From Nitrosomonas sp. (GTDB taxonomy: Bacteria; Pseudomonadota; Gammaproteobacteria; Burkholderiales; Nitrosomonadaceae), in assembly GCA_020890945.1 (NCBI GenBank), contig JAJHPK010000023.1:1-64000 (forward strand): a stretch of 64,000 bases of DNA, given 5' to 3'. Each line of letters starts with the position of its first letter. Position 1 is the stretch's first letter. The notes beneath the pieces were generated by a model. That model saw nothing but the letters and a program-made list of their open reading frames with translations. It ran no database searches and had not been told where the DNA came from. Positions 50,969-60,651 of this stretch are shown piece after piece. The translations under genes and the position numbers were made by a program.

Positions 50969-51920
50969 CAAAAACCCGCAACTGAATGAAAATGGTGCGT
51001 TAAAGCATTTATTGACTACAGAAGGATTACCGATTTCTGTTTTATTGCATATTTTAGATACTGCCGAGTCATTTGTTGGAGTAACTGAGCGGGATGTAAA
51101 GAAAATACCACTATTGCGCGGCAAATCGATTTTTAATCTGTTTTTTGAACCAAGCACTCGAACCCGCACAACATTTGAAATTGCAGCAAAACGCTTGTCA
51201 GCCGACGTCATCAATCTCAATATCGCGGCTTCATCCGAATCCAAGGGCGAAACGTTGCTGGATACCGTAAATAATTTATCTGCAATGAACGCGGATATGT
51301 TTGTAGTCCGTCATTCGCAAAGCGGTGCAGCCCATTTGATTGCTAAACATGCCCGGTCAGATATTCGGGTGATCAATGCAGGTGACGGCAGTCACGCGCA
51401 TCCTACGCAAGCATTGTTAGATATGTTTACTATCCGGCGTTATAAACGAGATTTCCACAATCTTCGCGTAGCGATTATTGGAGATATTCTACATTCACGG
51501 GTAGCGCGTTCTGAGATCCATGCATTAACTACGCTGGGAGTGCCAGAAGTGCGCGTCATTGCACCTAAAACTCTTTTACCAAAAATGGTTGAGCGACTGG
51601 GTGTGCATGTTTATCACTCATTGGAGAAAGGGTTAAAGGACATCGATGTATTGATGATGCTTAGATTACAAAACGAGCGCATGACTGGGGCCAATTTACC
51701 TAGCTTTGAAGAGTATTTCAAATATTATGGATTGACGCCAGAAAAACTATCATTAGCTCGTAAAGATGCCATCGTCATGCATCCCGGCCCAATGAATCGA
51801 GGCGTAGAAATAGATTCCGCTGTTGCCGATGGAAAGCAGTCGGTGATCTTACCGCAAGTGACTTTTGGCATAGCTGTTCGTATGGCGGTCATGTCAATTC
51901 TGGCAGGAAGCCAAACATGA
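50961..51920 (+). CDS. pyrB: Aspartate carbamoyltransferase catalytic subunit
   Basis: ATCase joins carbamoyl phosphate and aspartate in the first committed step of pyrimidine synthesis. The 319-residue chain has the phosphate-binding motif [19 protein letters not shown] (about 58-76), [12 protein letters not shown] (about 149-160), the aspartate-side MLRLQNERM and [12 protein letters not shown] near the end. No pyrI regulatory gene is adjacent; pyrC' follows ten bases later, so the holoenzyme should be of the PyrB-PyrC' dodecamer type known from Pseudomonas. Confidence 0.96.
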   Translation: MNSKNPQLNENGALKHLLTTEGLPISVLLHILDTAESFVGVTERDVKKIPLLRGKSIFNLFFEPSTRTRTTFEIAAKRLSADVINLNIAASSESKGETLLDTVNNLSAMNADMFVVRHSQSGAAHLIAKHARSDIRVINAGDGSHAHPTQALLDMFTIRRYKRDFHNLRVAIIGDILHSRVARSEIHALTTLGVPEVRVIAPKTLLPKMVERLGVHVYHSLEKGLKDIDVLMMLRLQNERMTGANLPSFEEYFKYYGLTPEKLSLARKDAIVMHPGPMNRGVEIDSAVADGKQSVILPQVTFGIAVRMAVMSILAGSQT

Positions 51921-51930
51921 AAGGTTTGGC

Positions 51931-53205
51931 ATGAGAATTCATATTAAAAATGGACGGGTAGTAGATCCCAAGCAAGGAATTGATGTTGTTCAAGATGTAT
52001 TTATTGCCAAAGGAAAAATAGTTGCGATTGGTACACCTCCTAATGAATTTCAAGCCAATCGCGTTATCGACGCACAATCATTGGTCGTATGTCCCGGATT
52101 AGTTGACTTATCAGTGAGATTACGCGAACCGGGGCTTGAATATAAAGCGACCCTGGAATCTGAAATGGCTGCTGCCGTTGCAGGAGGCGTTACAAGTTTC
52201 GCGTGTCCACCCGATACCGATCCACCGTTGGATGAACCAGGTTTGGTAGAGATGCTTAAACATCGCGCACGCAATCTTAATCAAGCGCATGTATACCCGG
52301 TAGGTGCGTTGACACAGGGACTTAAGGGAGAACGGCTGACTGAAATGGCCGAACTGTCTGACGCTGGATGCGTAGTTTTTGGTCAACCGGATGGTTTGCT
52401 ATCCAATTTGCGAGTGTTGATGCAGGCAATGCACTATGCATCCACTTTTGGTTTTTCAGTGTGGTTGCGCCCGCAAGAAATCAGTTTAACGCACCACGGA
52501 GTAGCACATGACGGAGAAGTGGCTACGCGCTTGGGCTTACCAACCATTCCAGTGTGCGCCGAAACTATCGCAATTTCAAATATCATCCTGTTAATGAAAG
52601 AGACCGGCGTCAAAGTACATTTGTGCCGAATTTCCAGCGCGGAAGGATTGGTATTGATACGCGAGGCCAAACAGCAAGGGTTACCTGTTACATGCGACGT
52701 CACAATTAATCATTTGCATTTGTCGGACATGGACATTGGCTTTTTTGATTCCAATTGTCACTTAATGCCTCCATTGCGTGGGTTTAGCGACCGTAATGCA
52801 TTGCGCCAGGGGTTGTTGGATGGAACTATTGATGCCGTTTGCTCAGATCATGCACCCGTAGATGAAGACGCGAAATTATTACCGTTTGGCCAAGCAGAAA
52901 TTGGTGCGACAGGCGTCGAGTTACTGTTGTCACTGACGTTAAAGTGGGGTGCAGAAATGCGTCTGCCGCTCTCGAAAACATTGCGTAAAATTACTTGCGA
53001 TTCGGCACCAATACTGGGTATCGATGCAGGACATTTATCGGTCGGCAGCGCGGCTGATCTGTGTGTTTTCGATCCCGAGGAATATTGGCGAGTATCATCA
53101 AACTCGATTTTGAGCCAGGGAAAGAATACCCCTTTTCTAGGGATGGAACTGACAGGAAAAACCAAATATACCCTGGTTAATGGCCAAGTTGTTTTTGAAA
53201 GTTAA
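51931..53205 (+). CDS. pyrC': Dihydroorotase-like protein lacking the metal site (PyrC')
   Basis: The 424-residue protein has the amidohydrolase fold of dihydroorotase, with the VVCPGLVDLSVRLREPGLEY segment (about 51-70). In active enzymes this reads D.H.H.REPG; here the two metal-binding histidines are Ser and Arg (DLSVRLREPG). A CSDHAPVDEDAK segment (about 307-318) survives. In Pseudomonas, such inactive PyrC' chains are needed only to assemble active ATCase with PyrB. A separate working pyrC is expected elsewhere in the genome. It ends the pyrimidine cluster. Confidence 0.92.
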   Translation: MRIHIKNGRVVDPKQGIDVVQDVFIAKGKIVAIGTPPNEFQANRVIDAQSLVVCPGLVDLSVRLREPGLEYKATLESEMAAAVAGGVTSFACPPDTDPPLDEPGLVEMLKHRARNLNQAHVYPVGALTQGLKGERLTEMAELSDAGCVVFGQPDGLLSNLRVLMQAMHYASTFGFSVWLRPQEISLTHHGVAHDGEVATRLGLPTIPVCAETIAISNIILLMKETGVKVHLCRISSAEGLVLIREAKQQGLPVTCDVTINHLHLSDMDIGFFDSNCHLMPPLRGFSDRNALRQGLLDGTIDAVCSDHAPVDEDAKLLPFGQAEIGATGVELLLSLTLKWGAEMRLPLSKTLRKITCDSAPILGIDAGHLSVGSAADLCVFDPEEYWRVSSNSILSQGKNTPFLGMELTGKTKYTLVNGQVVFES

Positions 53206-53235
53206 CTCCTTTTTATTTATTAATATATCAATACT

Positions 53236-55329
53236 ATGTCAAATCCTTTGCTTGATTTTTCTGGATTACCTCATTTTGCCGAGATTCAGGTTGAATACAT
53301 TACTCCGGCAATGAATGCGTTATTAAAAGAAAACCGTGCGCTGCTTGAACAAATAAGAAACGATCCATCGACACCGACTTGGCAAAACTTCGTACAACCT
53401 GTGGTGGATGCAAATGAGCGCCTTTCTCGGGCATGGGGACAGGTTTCGCATTTAAATGCCGTAATGAATAACCCACAATTACGCGAAGCTTATAATGAAA
53501 ATCTACCGTTGATAACACAGTTCTATGCCGAGCTATCGCAAGATTTGAAATTGTTTGAGAGGTTTAAACAGTTACGCAATAGTGCTGAGTTTGATCGCTT
53601 AACCGATGCACGAAAAAAAATTGTCGATGATGAATTACGCGATTTCCGGCTAGGTGGTGCAGAATTATCCGTCGAGAAAAAAAAACGCTTTCTTGAGATC
53701 CAAGAAGTGTTATCTAAATTATCTTCAAAATTTAATGATAACTTGCTTGATGCAACCAATGCCTACAATTTGTATATTGATGATAAGGAGGCCTTGAAAG
53801 GCATCCCTGACGATGTATTGCAAATGGCGCAGGAGCAAGCGGCAACGGAAGGTAAAACAGGTTGGAAATTTACGCTGCACATGCCTTCGTATCTTCCGCT
53901 GATGCAATACGCGGATAACCGCGAATTACGTGAAAAAATATATCGCGCTTATGTCACGCGGGCAAGTGAATTAGAAACTGAGCTAAAAACTGAGCGTGAT
54001 AACATGCCGATCATCAACAGCATCCTGAAGTTACGTCAGGAAGCGGCTATTCTGCTGGGTTATAGCAATTATGCGGAAGTCTCACTGGCAACAAAAATGG
54101 CGACATCACCACAACAGGTTTTGGATTTTTTGAAGCAGTTAGCTGATAAAGCAAGACCGCATGCGGAAAAGGATTTGCGCGAATTGCGAGAATTTGCTGC
54201 GAAACAACTCAATTTGCCTGACTTACAAGCTTGGGATTTAGCCTACGCAAGTGAAAAGTTGCGTGAAGAACGTTATGCCTTTTCCGATCAGGAAGTAAAA
54301 CAGTATTTTCCTGAAAATAAAGTACTTGAGGGTATGTTTCATTTGGTGGAAAGTCTTTATGGTCTTCGTATTACGAAAGTTTCTGCCGAAAGAAATATTC
54401 AAACCTGGCATGCGGACGTCAAGTTTTTTGATATCCATAATGCAAGTGGTCAACTGATCGGGCAATTTTATTTGGATTTATATGCCCGCCCTAGTAAACG
54501 TGGCGGTGCCTGGATGGACGATGCAATCACGCGTCGACGCATTGAAAATAAAGCCAATAACCAATCAGCCATACAAATTCCCGTAGCGTATTTGACATGC
54601 AATTTTTCCGCACCAGTGAAAGCGAACCATCATTTACGTCCGGCTTTATTTACGCATGCTGAAGTCATTGTGTTATTTCATGAGTTCGGACACGGCTTGC
54701 ATCATTTATTGACACAAGTAGAAGATTTAAGCGTATCTGGAATCAACGGAGTCGAGTGGGATGCTGTCGAATTGCCGAGTCAATTTATGGAAAATTTTTG
54801 CTGGGAATGGAGCGTATTACAAGGAATGACGCAACATGTTGAGAGCGGTCAGTCTTTGCCACGTACACTGTTTGACAAGATGTTGAAAGCCAAAAATTTC
54901 CAAAGCGGCATGCAAATGTTGCGGCAAATTGAATTTGCATTATTTGATATGCTCATTCATTGTGATTTCAAACCGGATGCTGGTAAAACAGTGCTACAGT
55001 TACTGAGTGAAGTTCGCAAGGAGATTGCTGTAATCATACCCCCCGACTTTAATCGTTTCCCCAATAGTTTTGCGCATATTTTTGCTGGCGGCTATGCAGC
55101 GGGTTATTACAGTTATAAATGGGCAGAAGTACTCTCTGCCGATGCCTATAGCTTGTTTGAAGAAACACAAATTGATGGCGCCGTTAATGCTGCAACGGGA
55201 TCAAAATTTATTAAAGAAATTCTGGCTGTTGGGGGAAGTCGCCCGGCCATGGAATCTTTTGTCGCATTTCGTGGGCGTGAACCGGAATTACAAGCACTGT
55301 TACGTCACAATGGAATAGTCATAGCCTGA
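53236..55329 (+). CDS. prlC: Oligopeptidase A (M3 family)
   Basis: PrlC is a cytoplasmic zinc oligopeptidase that cleaves small peptides, including signal-peptide fragments. The 697-residue protein has the zinc motif ALFTHAEVIVLFHEFGHGLHH (HExxH, about residues 481-489) with the third ligand Glu in GINGVEWDAVELPSQFMENF. No signal peptide is present. Length matches the E. coli enzyme (680). It starts 30 bases after pyrC' and may be read with that cluster, although an AT-rich gap could hold its own promoter. Confidence 0.95.
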   Translation: MSNPLLDFSGLPHFAEIQVEYITPAMNALLKENRALLEQIRNDPSTPTWQNFVQPVVDANERLSRAWGQVSHLNAVMNNPQLREAYNENLPLITQFYAELSQDLKLFERFKQLRNSAEFDRLTDARKKIVDDELRDFRLGGAELSVEKKKRFLEIQEVLSKLSSKFNDNLLDATNAYNLYIDDKEALKGIPDDVLQMAQEQAATEGKTGWKFTLHMPSYLPLMQYADNRELREKIYRAYVTRASELETELKTERDNMPIINSILKLRQEAAILLGYSNYAEVSLATKMATSPQQVLDFLKQLADKARPHAEKDLRELREFAAKQLNLPDLQAWDLAYASEKLREERYAFSDQEVKQYFPENKVLEGMFHLVESLYGLRITKVSAERNIQTWHADVKFFDIHNASGQLIGQFYLDLYARPSKRGGAWMDDAITRRRIENKANNQSAIQIPVAYLTCNFSAPVKANHHLRPALFTHAEVIVLFHEFGHGLHHLLTQVEDLSVSGINGVEWDAVELPSQFMENFCWEWSVLQGMTQHVESGQSLPRTLFDKMLKAKNFQSGMQMLRQIEFALFDMLIHCDFKPDAGKTVLQLLSEVRKEIAVIIPPDFNRFPNSFAHIFAGGYAAGYYSYKWAEVLSADAYSLFEETQIDGAVNAATGSKFIKEILAVGGSRPAMESFVAFRGREPELQALLRHNGIVIA

Positions 55330-55427
55330 TGAATATTGAGCTTAATACTTTTAAGCTAAGGAATTTGTTGAACCTGATTTGCAAATATGGCAAGATCGCC
55401 TAGCAATTTAATTAACCTTAAGAAAAC

Positions 55428-56210
55428 ATGACAAATTACACACCTTTAAAAATAGCTATTTTACTCGCAACAATTGTTTTTTTTACGGGTTGCGCTTCCA
55501 CAAATAGACAAACAGAAGTAAGCGATCCTTTAGAACCCATGAACCGTGCAATTTTCAAGTTCAATGAAAAATTTGATAAACACGTGTTTGAACCAGCCGC
55601 ACGAGGCTATCGATGGATTGTTCCAGATCCCATTGAGATGTTGGCGGGAAATTTTTTCTCCAACTTGAATGATGTGGTTGTTTTAACGAACTCGATTCTA
55701 CAATTAAATTACAAAAGCGCTGCTGCAACCGGTGCCAGAATATTTGTCAATACAACATTTGGCATGTTTGGCTTACTGGATATAGCGAGCGATATTACCG
55801 CAGCAAGCGATGTAAATCTCAATAAACGTAACGAAGATTTTGGCCAAACCTTGGGTCGATACGGTCTTGCACATGGCCCTTATATCGTATTACCTTTTTT
55901 AGGACCTAGTTCATTACGCGATGGTTTTGGGTTAGCCGTGGACAGTTTCTTCATGGACCCTGTAACACAAGGTGTGACAGGAATTTTCTTACGCAACGTT
56001 GACTATCTTAACGCCGCTTCATTACGCTTCCCCGTTGCTGCTGGTCGCGTGATTAATACTCGTGCGCAACTGTTGGATACGAAGAAAACCATTGATGAAG
56101 CTGCTTTGGATCCTTATGAATTTATGCGGGATGCCTATATTCAACGAAGACAAAGCTTGGTTAATAATGAAGATACGGTAGATGAAGTTCATTGGAACCG
56201 TTATCGCTAA
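55428..56210 (+). CDS. mlaA: MlaA (VacJ) outer-membrane lipoprotein
   Basis: MlaA removes phospholipids from the outer leaflet of the outer membrane and hands them to the Mla transport chain. The 260-residue protein has a lipoprotein signal with lipobox FFTGC (Cys at about 22) and the family motifs DPLEPMNRAIFKFNEKFDK (about 34-52), NLNDVVVLTNSILQ, NTTFGMFGLLDIAS, EDFGQTLGRYGLAHGPYIVL and PFLGPSSLRDG. The other Mla genes are not next to it, which is usual. Confidence 0.96.
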   Translation: MTNYTPLKIAILLATIVFFTGCASTNRQTEVSDPLEPMNRAIFKFNEKFDKHVFEPAARGYRWIVPDPIEMLAGNFFSNLNDVVVLTNSILQLNYKSAAATGARIFVNTTFGMFGLLDIASDITAASDVNLNKRNEDFGQTLGRYGLAHGPYIVLPFLGPSSLRDGFGLAVDSFFMDPVTQGVTGIFLRNVDYLNAASLRFPVAAGRVINTRAQLLDTKKTIDEAALDPYEFMRDAYIQRRQSLVNNEDTVDEVHWNRYR

Positions 56211-56245
56211 TTTGAGATATTCTTTAAATTTTAGATTTTCTATTT

Positions 56246-57397
56246 GTGAATAACTCAATTGTTATTGTAGGAAGCGGATTGGCCGGATACGCCGTAGCAC
56301 GCGAATTGCGTAAATTAAACGCGACTATTCCGGTCACTTTGTTGTCGGCGGATCATGGTGGTTTTTATTCCAAACCTATGTTGTCAAACGCATTATCAAC
56401 GGGCAAGCATCCTGCAACGTTACTCAACAGCAATGCAGATCAAATGCGTTTACAGCTTAAAATTGATATTCGTTCCAATTGTTCGGTTACGGCGATTGAT
56501 TCTGCTCGAAACACCGTGCACTTGGCAAACGGTGAAAAAATTTCTTATGAGCAGTTGGTATTAGCCATCGGGGCGGAACAAATTCGTTTGCCGTTACAAG
56601 GCGATGCCGCCGAGAAAATTTATACCGTGAATAATCTGGATGATTATCAAGTTTTTCATTCCGCATTAACAGAAAAAAAACATATCAGTATTATCGGTGC
56701 AGGGCTGATCGGATGTGAATTCGCAAATGACTTGGCTACAGCCGGTTATCATGTGCATGTCGTTGATATCAGTTTAGAACCGTTGGGAAGATTACTGCCA
56801 CCCGAGGCGGGTGCTTTTTTTCGGCATCGATTGGAAGCGGCCGGCATAGTATTTCATTTAAACACATCCGTACAATCAGTCGATCAAGATGCTCAGAAAA
56901 TGCGTGTGACGCTAAAGAATGGCGAAATCATTGAATCTGATCTTGTGTTGTCAGCCATTGGCTTGAAACCTAATACAGAACTTGCGCATGCGGCAGGTTT
57001 GCCTGTAAATCGAGGCATTATCGTCAATCGATTATTGCAAACTAAAATAAGTAATATTTATGCACTAGGTGATTGCGCAGAGGTGGAAGGAAAAGTGTTG
57101 CCATTCGTCATGCCAATTACACATGCCGCAAAAGCTTTAGCGGCTACTCTAACGGGAAACCTGACTCCGGTCCGTTATCCGGCCATGCCGGTGATGGTAA
57201 AAACAGCATCCTGTGCAACTGTTGTGTCTCCGCCCGAATTTAATATGCCTGGCGAATGGCAGATCGAGGCAGATGAAAATGGCGCAAAAGCACTGTTTAT
57301 CAACGAAACTGGAGAATTGACAGGGTTTGCGCTGCTCGGAGCAGCTACTATCGAAAAAAATTCGCTTACGTCTCGTTTACCACCGATATTAATGTAA
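56246..57397 (+). CDS. FAD-dependent pyridine-nucleotide oxidoreductase (rubredoxin reductase type)
   Basis: The 383-residue flavoprotein has an FAD motif at the start (SIVIVGSGLAGYAVAREL, residues 4-21), an NAD motif (HISIIGAGLIGCEFANDL, about 148-165) and a second FAD motif (IYALGDCAEVEG, about 270-281). The order and size fit rubredoxin-NAD reductases and relatives such as NorW. GTG at 56246 is the only plausible start. No rubredoxin gene is seen next to it. The electron acceptor is therefore unknown. Confidence 0.9.
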   Translation: MNNSIVIVGSGLAGYAVARELRKLNATIPVTLLSADHGGFYSKPMLSNALSTGKHPATLLNSNADQMRLQLKIDIRSNCSVTAIDSARNTVHLANGEKISYEQLVLAIGAEQIRLPLQGDAAEKIYTVNNLDDYQVFHSALTEKKHISIIGAGLIGCEFANDLATAGYHVHVVDISLEPLGRLLPPEAGAFFRHRLEAAGIVFHLNTSVQSVDQDAQKMRVTLKNGEIIESDLVLSAIGLKPNTELAHAAGLPVNRGIIVNRLLQTKISNIYALGDCAEVEGKVLPFVMPITHAAKALAATLTGNLTPVRYPAMPVMVKTASCATVVSPPEFNMPGEWQIEADENGAKALFINETGELTGFALLGAATIEKNSLTSRLPPILM

Positions 57398-57457
57398 GTA
57401 CTTATCAATAGTAGAAATTCTTGAGCTTCATTTCACCAATATTCCGTCAATTCGACT

Positions 57458-58063
57458 ATGAAATTTTTCTTCGATCTTTTTCCTGTCATTTTATTTTTTG
57501 TAGCATTTAAACTTTACGATATTTTTGTTGCCACAGCAGTAGCGATTGCTGCTTCAATATTACAGATACTGTGGGTATGGTGGCGACATCGTCAAATAGA
57601 GAAAATGATGTGGATCAATTTGATGATTATCATTGTTTTTGGTGGAGCTACCTTGGTGTTACAAGATGAAACATTCATCAAATGGAAACCAACCGTATTG
57701 TATTGGTTATTTGCAACGGGGTTACTTGTTTCAAATGTAATCTTCAAAAAAAATCTGATACAAACGATGATGGAAAAACAAATGGCATTGCCAATTCCAG
57801 TTTGGAATCAATTAAATATCAGTTGGATTATCTTTTTTGTCGTCATGGGGTTAATCAATTTGTACGTGGCATTCAACTTTCCGATTGATACTTGGGTATC
57901 GTTCAAATTATTTGGCGCTACGGGGCTTATGCTGGTTTTTATTGTGGGACAAATATTGATGTTAAATAAATACCTTAAAGATGACTCGAATACTTCCTTG
58001 GTTAATGCACAGGATGTTGATGAAACAGGGAAAAACATACTTAAAAAAAATGAGAAGGAATGA
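57458..58063 (+). CDS. yciB: Septation-related membrane protein YciB
   Basis: The 201-residue inner-membrane protein matches YciB/IspZ (intracellular septation protein A): [19 protein letters not shown] at the start, five to six helices, [15 protein letters not shown] in the middle and [24 protein letters not shown] near residues 115-138. The last 20 residues are charged. Its stop overlaps the yciI start by four bases (58060-58063). The pair is conserved in many proteobacteria. Confidence 0.95.
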   Translation: MKFFFDLFPVILFFVAFKLYDIFVATAVAIAASILQILWVWWRHRQIEKMMWINLMIIIVFGGATLVLQDETFIKWKPTVLYWLFATGLLVSNVIFKKNLIQTMMEKQMALPIPVWNQLNISWIIFFVVMGLINLYVAFNFPIDTWVSFKLFGATGLMLVFIVGQILMLNKYLKDDSNTSLVNAQDVDETGKNILKKNEKE

Positions 58064-58365
58064 TGTTATACGCAATTTGTGGTGAAGATGTTCCAAACAG
58101 TTTAGAAAAAAGAATGAGTGTTCGTTCAGAGCATCTGAAAAGGCTTCAGCTCCTGCAGGAAGCAGGACGTTTGATTTTGGCAGGTCCACATCCAGTCATT
58201 GATAGTTTAGATCCAGGTCCAGCAGGATTTTCCGGTAGCCTGATCGTGGCAGAGTTTGATTCTCTTGATGCCGCAAAAACTTGGGCAGAAGCAGATCCGT
58301 ATGTGAGTGCGGGTGTTTATGCAAAAGTGTCGGTAAAACCTTTCAAGAAAGTATTCCCAACATGA
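58060..58365 (+). CDS. yciI: YciI family protein
   Basis: The 101-residue protein is a YCII-domain protein with a ferredoxin-like fold and the conserved His/Asp pattern ([40 protein letters not shown]). The family resembles muconolactone isomerase, but its reaction is unknown. It is coupled to yciB by a four-base overlap and precedes a periplasmic prolyl isomerase. Confidence 0.94.
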   Translation: MMLYAICGEDVPNSLEKRMSVRSEHLKRLQLLQEAGRLILAGPHPVIDSLDPGPAGFSGSLIVAEFDSLDAAKTWAEADPYVSAGVYAKVSVKPFKKVFPT

Positions 58366-58526
58366 TATTTATGCATAAAAACAAAATTCTTTAGGATCTT
58401 TTAGTCGAATCAAGCATCAAATCTATCGTATAAAGATTCACGTTCAATCAGTTAAAGCGTATACTTTTGCAGTTGAATATATTCGTGAATATAAATTTAT
58501 TTCAATCTCTCAAAAAAGGAAATTCC

Positions 58527-59312
58527 ATGCGTGTGAAGAAATTTTCGCAATTAATGTTAGGCAGTATTCTATGTTTTGCAACGCTATCAGTTCAAGCTGC
58601 TGCGGTAGCAAAAGTAAATGGCGTTGCGATTCCGCAATCACGTCTTGATTTAATGGTTAAAGCAGCCGTCGCGCAAGGACAAACTGATGGACCTGAAATG
58701 CGTAAAGCACTGCGTGAGAATCTGATTGCTGAAGAAATCATTGCACAAGAAGCACTCAAAAAGAAATTAGATAAGGATCCAGAAGTTGTTGCACAAACAG
58801 AAATAGCGCGTCAAGCGGTGCTGGTTAGAGCGTATCAAGCAGACTATATTAAACACAATAAAGTAAGCGAAGAAACACTGCGCAAAGAATACGACATGCT
58901 TAAGGTGCAAATGGGCGACAAAGAATATAAAGCGCGCCATATTCTTGTAGACAACGAAAATACGGCTAAAGATATTATTGCCAATCTCAAAAAAGGCGGT
59001 AATTTTGCAAAAATTGCTGAGGAAAAATCTTTAGACGAGGGAAGCAAAGCCAATGGAGGCGAGCTTAATTGGAGTCCACCAGCGGCTTATGTTAGACCAT
59101 TCTCAGAAGCATTAGTAAAATTGTCAAAAGGCAGTTTAACGGATCAACCCGTTCAAACTTCGTTTGGATGGCATGTCATTCAATTGATGGATACACGTCC
59201 TATGACTGTCCCACCTTTTGAAGAAGTGAAACAAAATATTCAACAACGTGTGTTACAACGTGAGTTTGGCACAGTAGTACAAGATTTACGTAGCAAAGCT
59301 AAAGTTGAGTAA
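58527..59312 (+). CDS. Periplasmic parvulin-type peptidyl-prolyl isomerase
   Basis: The 261-residue protein folds exported proteins by isomerising prolyl bonds. A signal peptide (residues 1-22, ending VQAAA) is followed by a SurA-like N-terminal helical region (about 25-110), then a parvulin domain (about 125-225) with YKARHILVDNENTAKDII and FSEALVKLSKG, and FGWHVIQLMD. ATG at 58527 is preferred; AAGGA lies 7 bases upstream. It resembles PpiC/PrsA-type isomerases and sits after yciB-yciI, a common order in betaproteobacteria. Confidence 0.92.
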   Translation: MRVKKFSQLMLGSILCFATLSVQAAAVAKVNGVAIPQSRLDLMVKAAVAQGQTDGPEMRKALRENLIAEEIIAQEALKKKLDKDPEVVAQTEIARQAVLVRAYQADYIKHNKVSEETLRKEYDMLKVQMGDKEYKARHILVDNENTAKDIIANLKKGGNFAKIAEEKSLDEGSKANGGELNWSPPAAYVRPFSEALVKLSKGSLTDQPVQTSFGWHVIQLMDTRPMTVPPFEEVKQNIQQRVLQREFGTVVQDLRSKAKVE

Positions 59313-59365
59313 CTTTCCAAGTTATTGAGTTAACCTCGAGTAGCAAGGACTAATTGAAGCACTGA

Positions 59366-60442
59366 TTATGCCGCAACGGTTCTTTCTACTCGTGGCGCTA
59401 ACGCGCATAGCAATTCATAGCTGATCGTATTAGAGCGATTAGCTATTTTATCGACGGGTATTCCGTTTCCCCAAAGAACTACTGAGCTATTAATCGTTGC
59501 GTTTGGAATATCCGTAAGATCCACTGTTAACATATCCATCGAAACTCTCCCTAGCAATCTACTCGGCTGATTATCCACTAATACAGGCGTTCCCGTTGGG
59601 GCATGACGAGGGTAACCGTCAGCATAACCACACGCAACAATACCAATGCGCATCGACCGAGACGCATGAAAAGATCCTCCATAGCCTACTCTATCTCCAG
59701 CTTTTAAAGCTTGAATCGCAATGATTTTACTCGATAATGTCATCACCGATTTGAGATTGAGATCGTCAGCCGTTTGATCAGGAAATGGTGAAGCACCGTA
59801 CAATAAAATCCCCGGACGAACCCAATTGCCATGGGTTTCAGGATACCGTACCAATGCCGCCGAATTTGCAAGTGACATGGGATAAGGATACTGTTGCGTA
59901 CAAGATTGAAAACACTGTAATTGCTCAAGAACGCTTTCTTTCTGGCCGGAATCATCTGCGCATGCAAAATGCGTCATCAACGTCACATTACTCGCATAGT
60001 CATGCTCTTGTAATTTTTTAATGTTATATAAGAATTGTTCGGGCTTTAATCCCAAACGATTCATGCCGGTGTTTATTTTTAAAAACAAACCGAGATTACG
60101 GTTTTTTGAAGATAACAGCATACTGACCTGCTCGCTCTGATGAATGACGGCAGTAAGCTGATATTGGTGGAGCAAATGCAATTCGTTGATCGAGAAAAAG
60201 CCTTCTAATAATACGATAGGTTGTTTGAATCCAGCTTCTCGCAAAGAAATGGCTGCATCCAATTCTAACAAAGCAAATCCGTCGGCATCTTTCAATGCTG
60301 TTGCAGTTGCCAGAAGTCCATGGCCGTAGGCATCGGCTTTAATAACCGCCATGATACGAGAATTTGGAGCGTATTGGCGGGCTACCAATAGATTATGTGT
60401 TAAGGCAGATAAATTAATTGAGGCTTGAGTAGGGCGTGACAT
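59366..60442 (-). CDS. alr: Alanine racemase
   Basis: Alr makes D-alanine for peptidoglycan, using pyridoxal phosphate. The 358-residue protein has the PLP-lysine motif AVIKADAYGHG (Lys34), the TGMNRLG segment, the second catalytic Tyr in RVGYGGSFHA (about 246) and CGYADGYPRH. It runs opposite to its neighbours and ends 54 bases from the isomerase stop. Its start is divergent from lplT over a 209-base gap that should hold both promoters. Confidence 0.96.
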   Translation of the reverse strand: MSRPTQASINLSALTHNLLVARQYAPNSRIMAVIKADAYGHGLLATATALKDADGFALLELDAAISLREAGFKQPIVLLEGFFSINELHLLHQYQLTAVIHQSEQVSMLLSSKNRNLGLFLKINTGMNRLGLKPEQFLYNIKKLQEHDYASNVTLMTHFACADDSGQKESVLEQLQCFQSCTQQYPYPMSLANSAALVRYPETHGNWVRPGILLYGASPFPDQTADDLNLKSVMTLSSKIIAIQALKAGDRVGYGGSFHASRSMRIGIVACGYADGYPRHAPTGTPVLVDNQPSRLLGRVSMDMLTVDLTDIPNATINSSVVLWGNGIPVDKIANRSNTISYELLCALAPRVERTVAA

Positions 60443-60651
60443 CGAATTTTATTACGAAAATAAATGAAAGTAAGTGTTATTATTCTCAATAAATAATAAA
60501 CTAAATTGGTCTATCAAATGACGTTATTCACTAAATGCTGGTAAATGAATTTTCAATTACCAACAGGCGTATCAAATATCTGCAGCTAGATTTCACTGAA
60601 TAGAAATAAGTAGTCACTATCAATACATTTTGAAAAATATGGGGAATTAAT

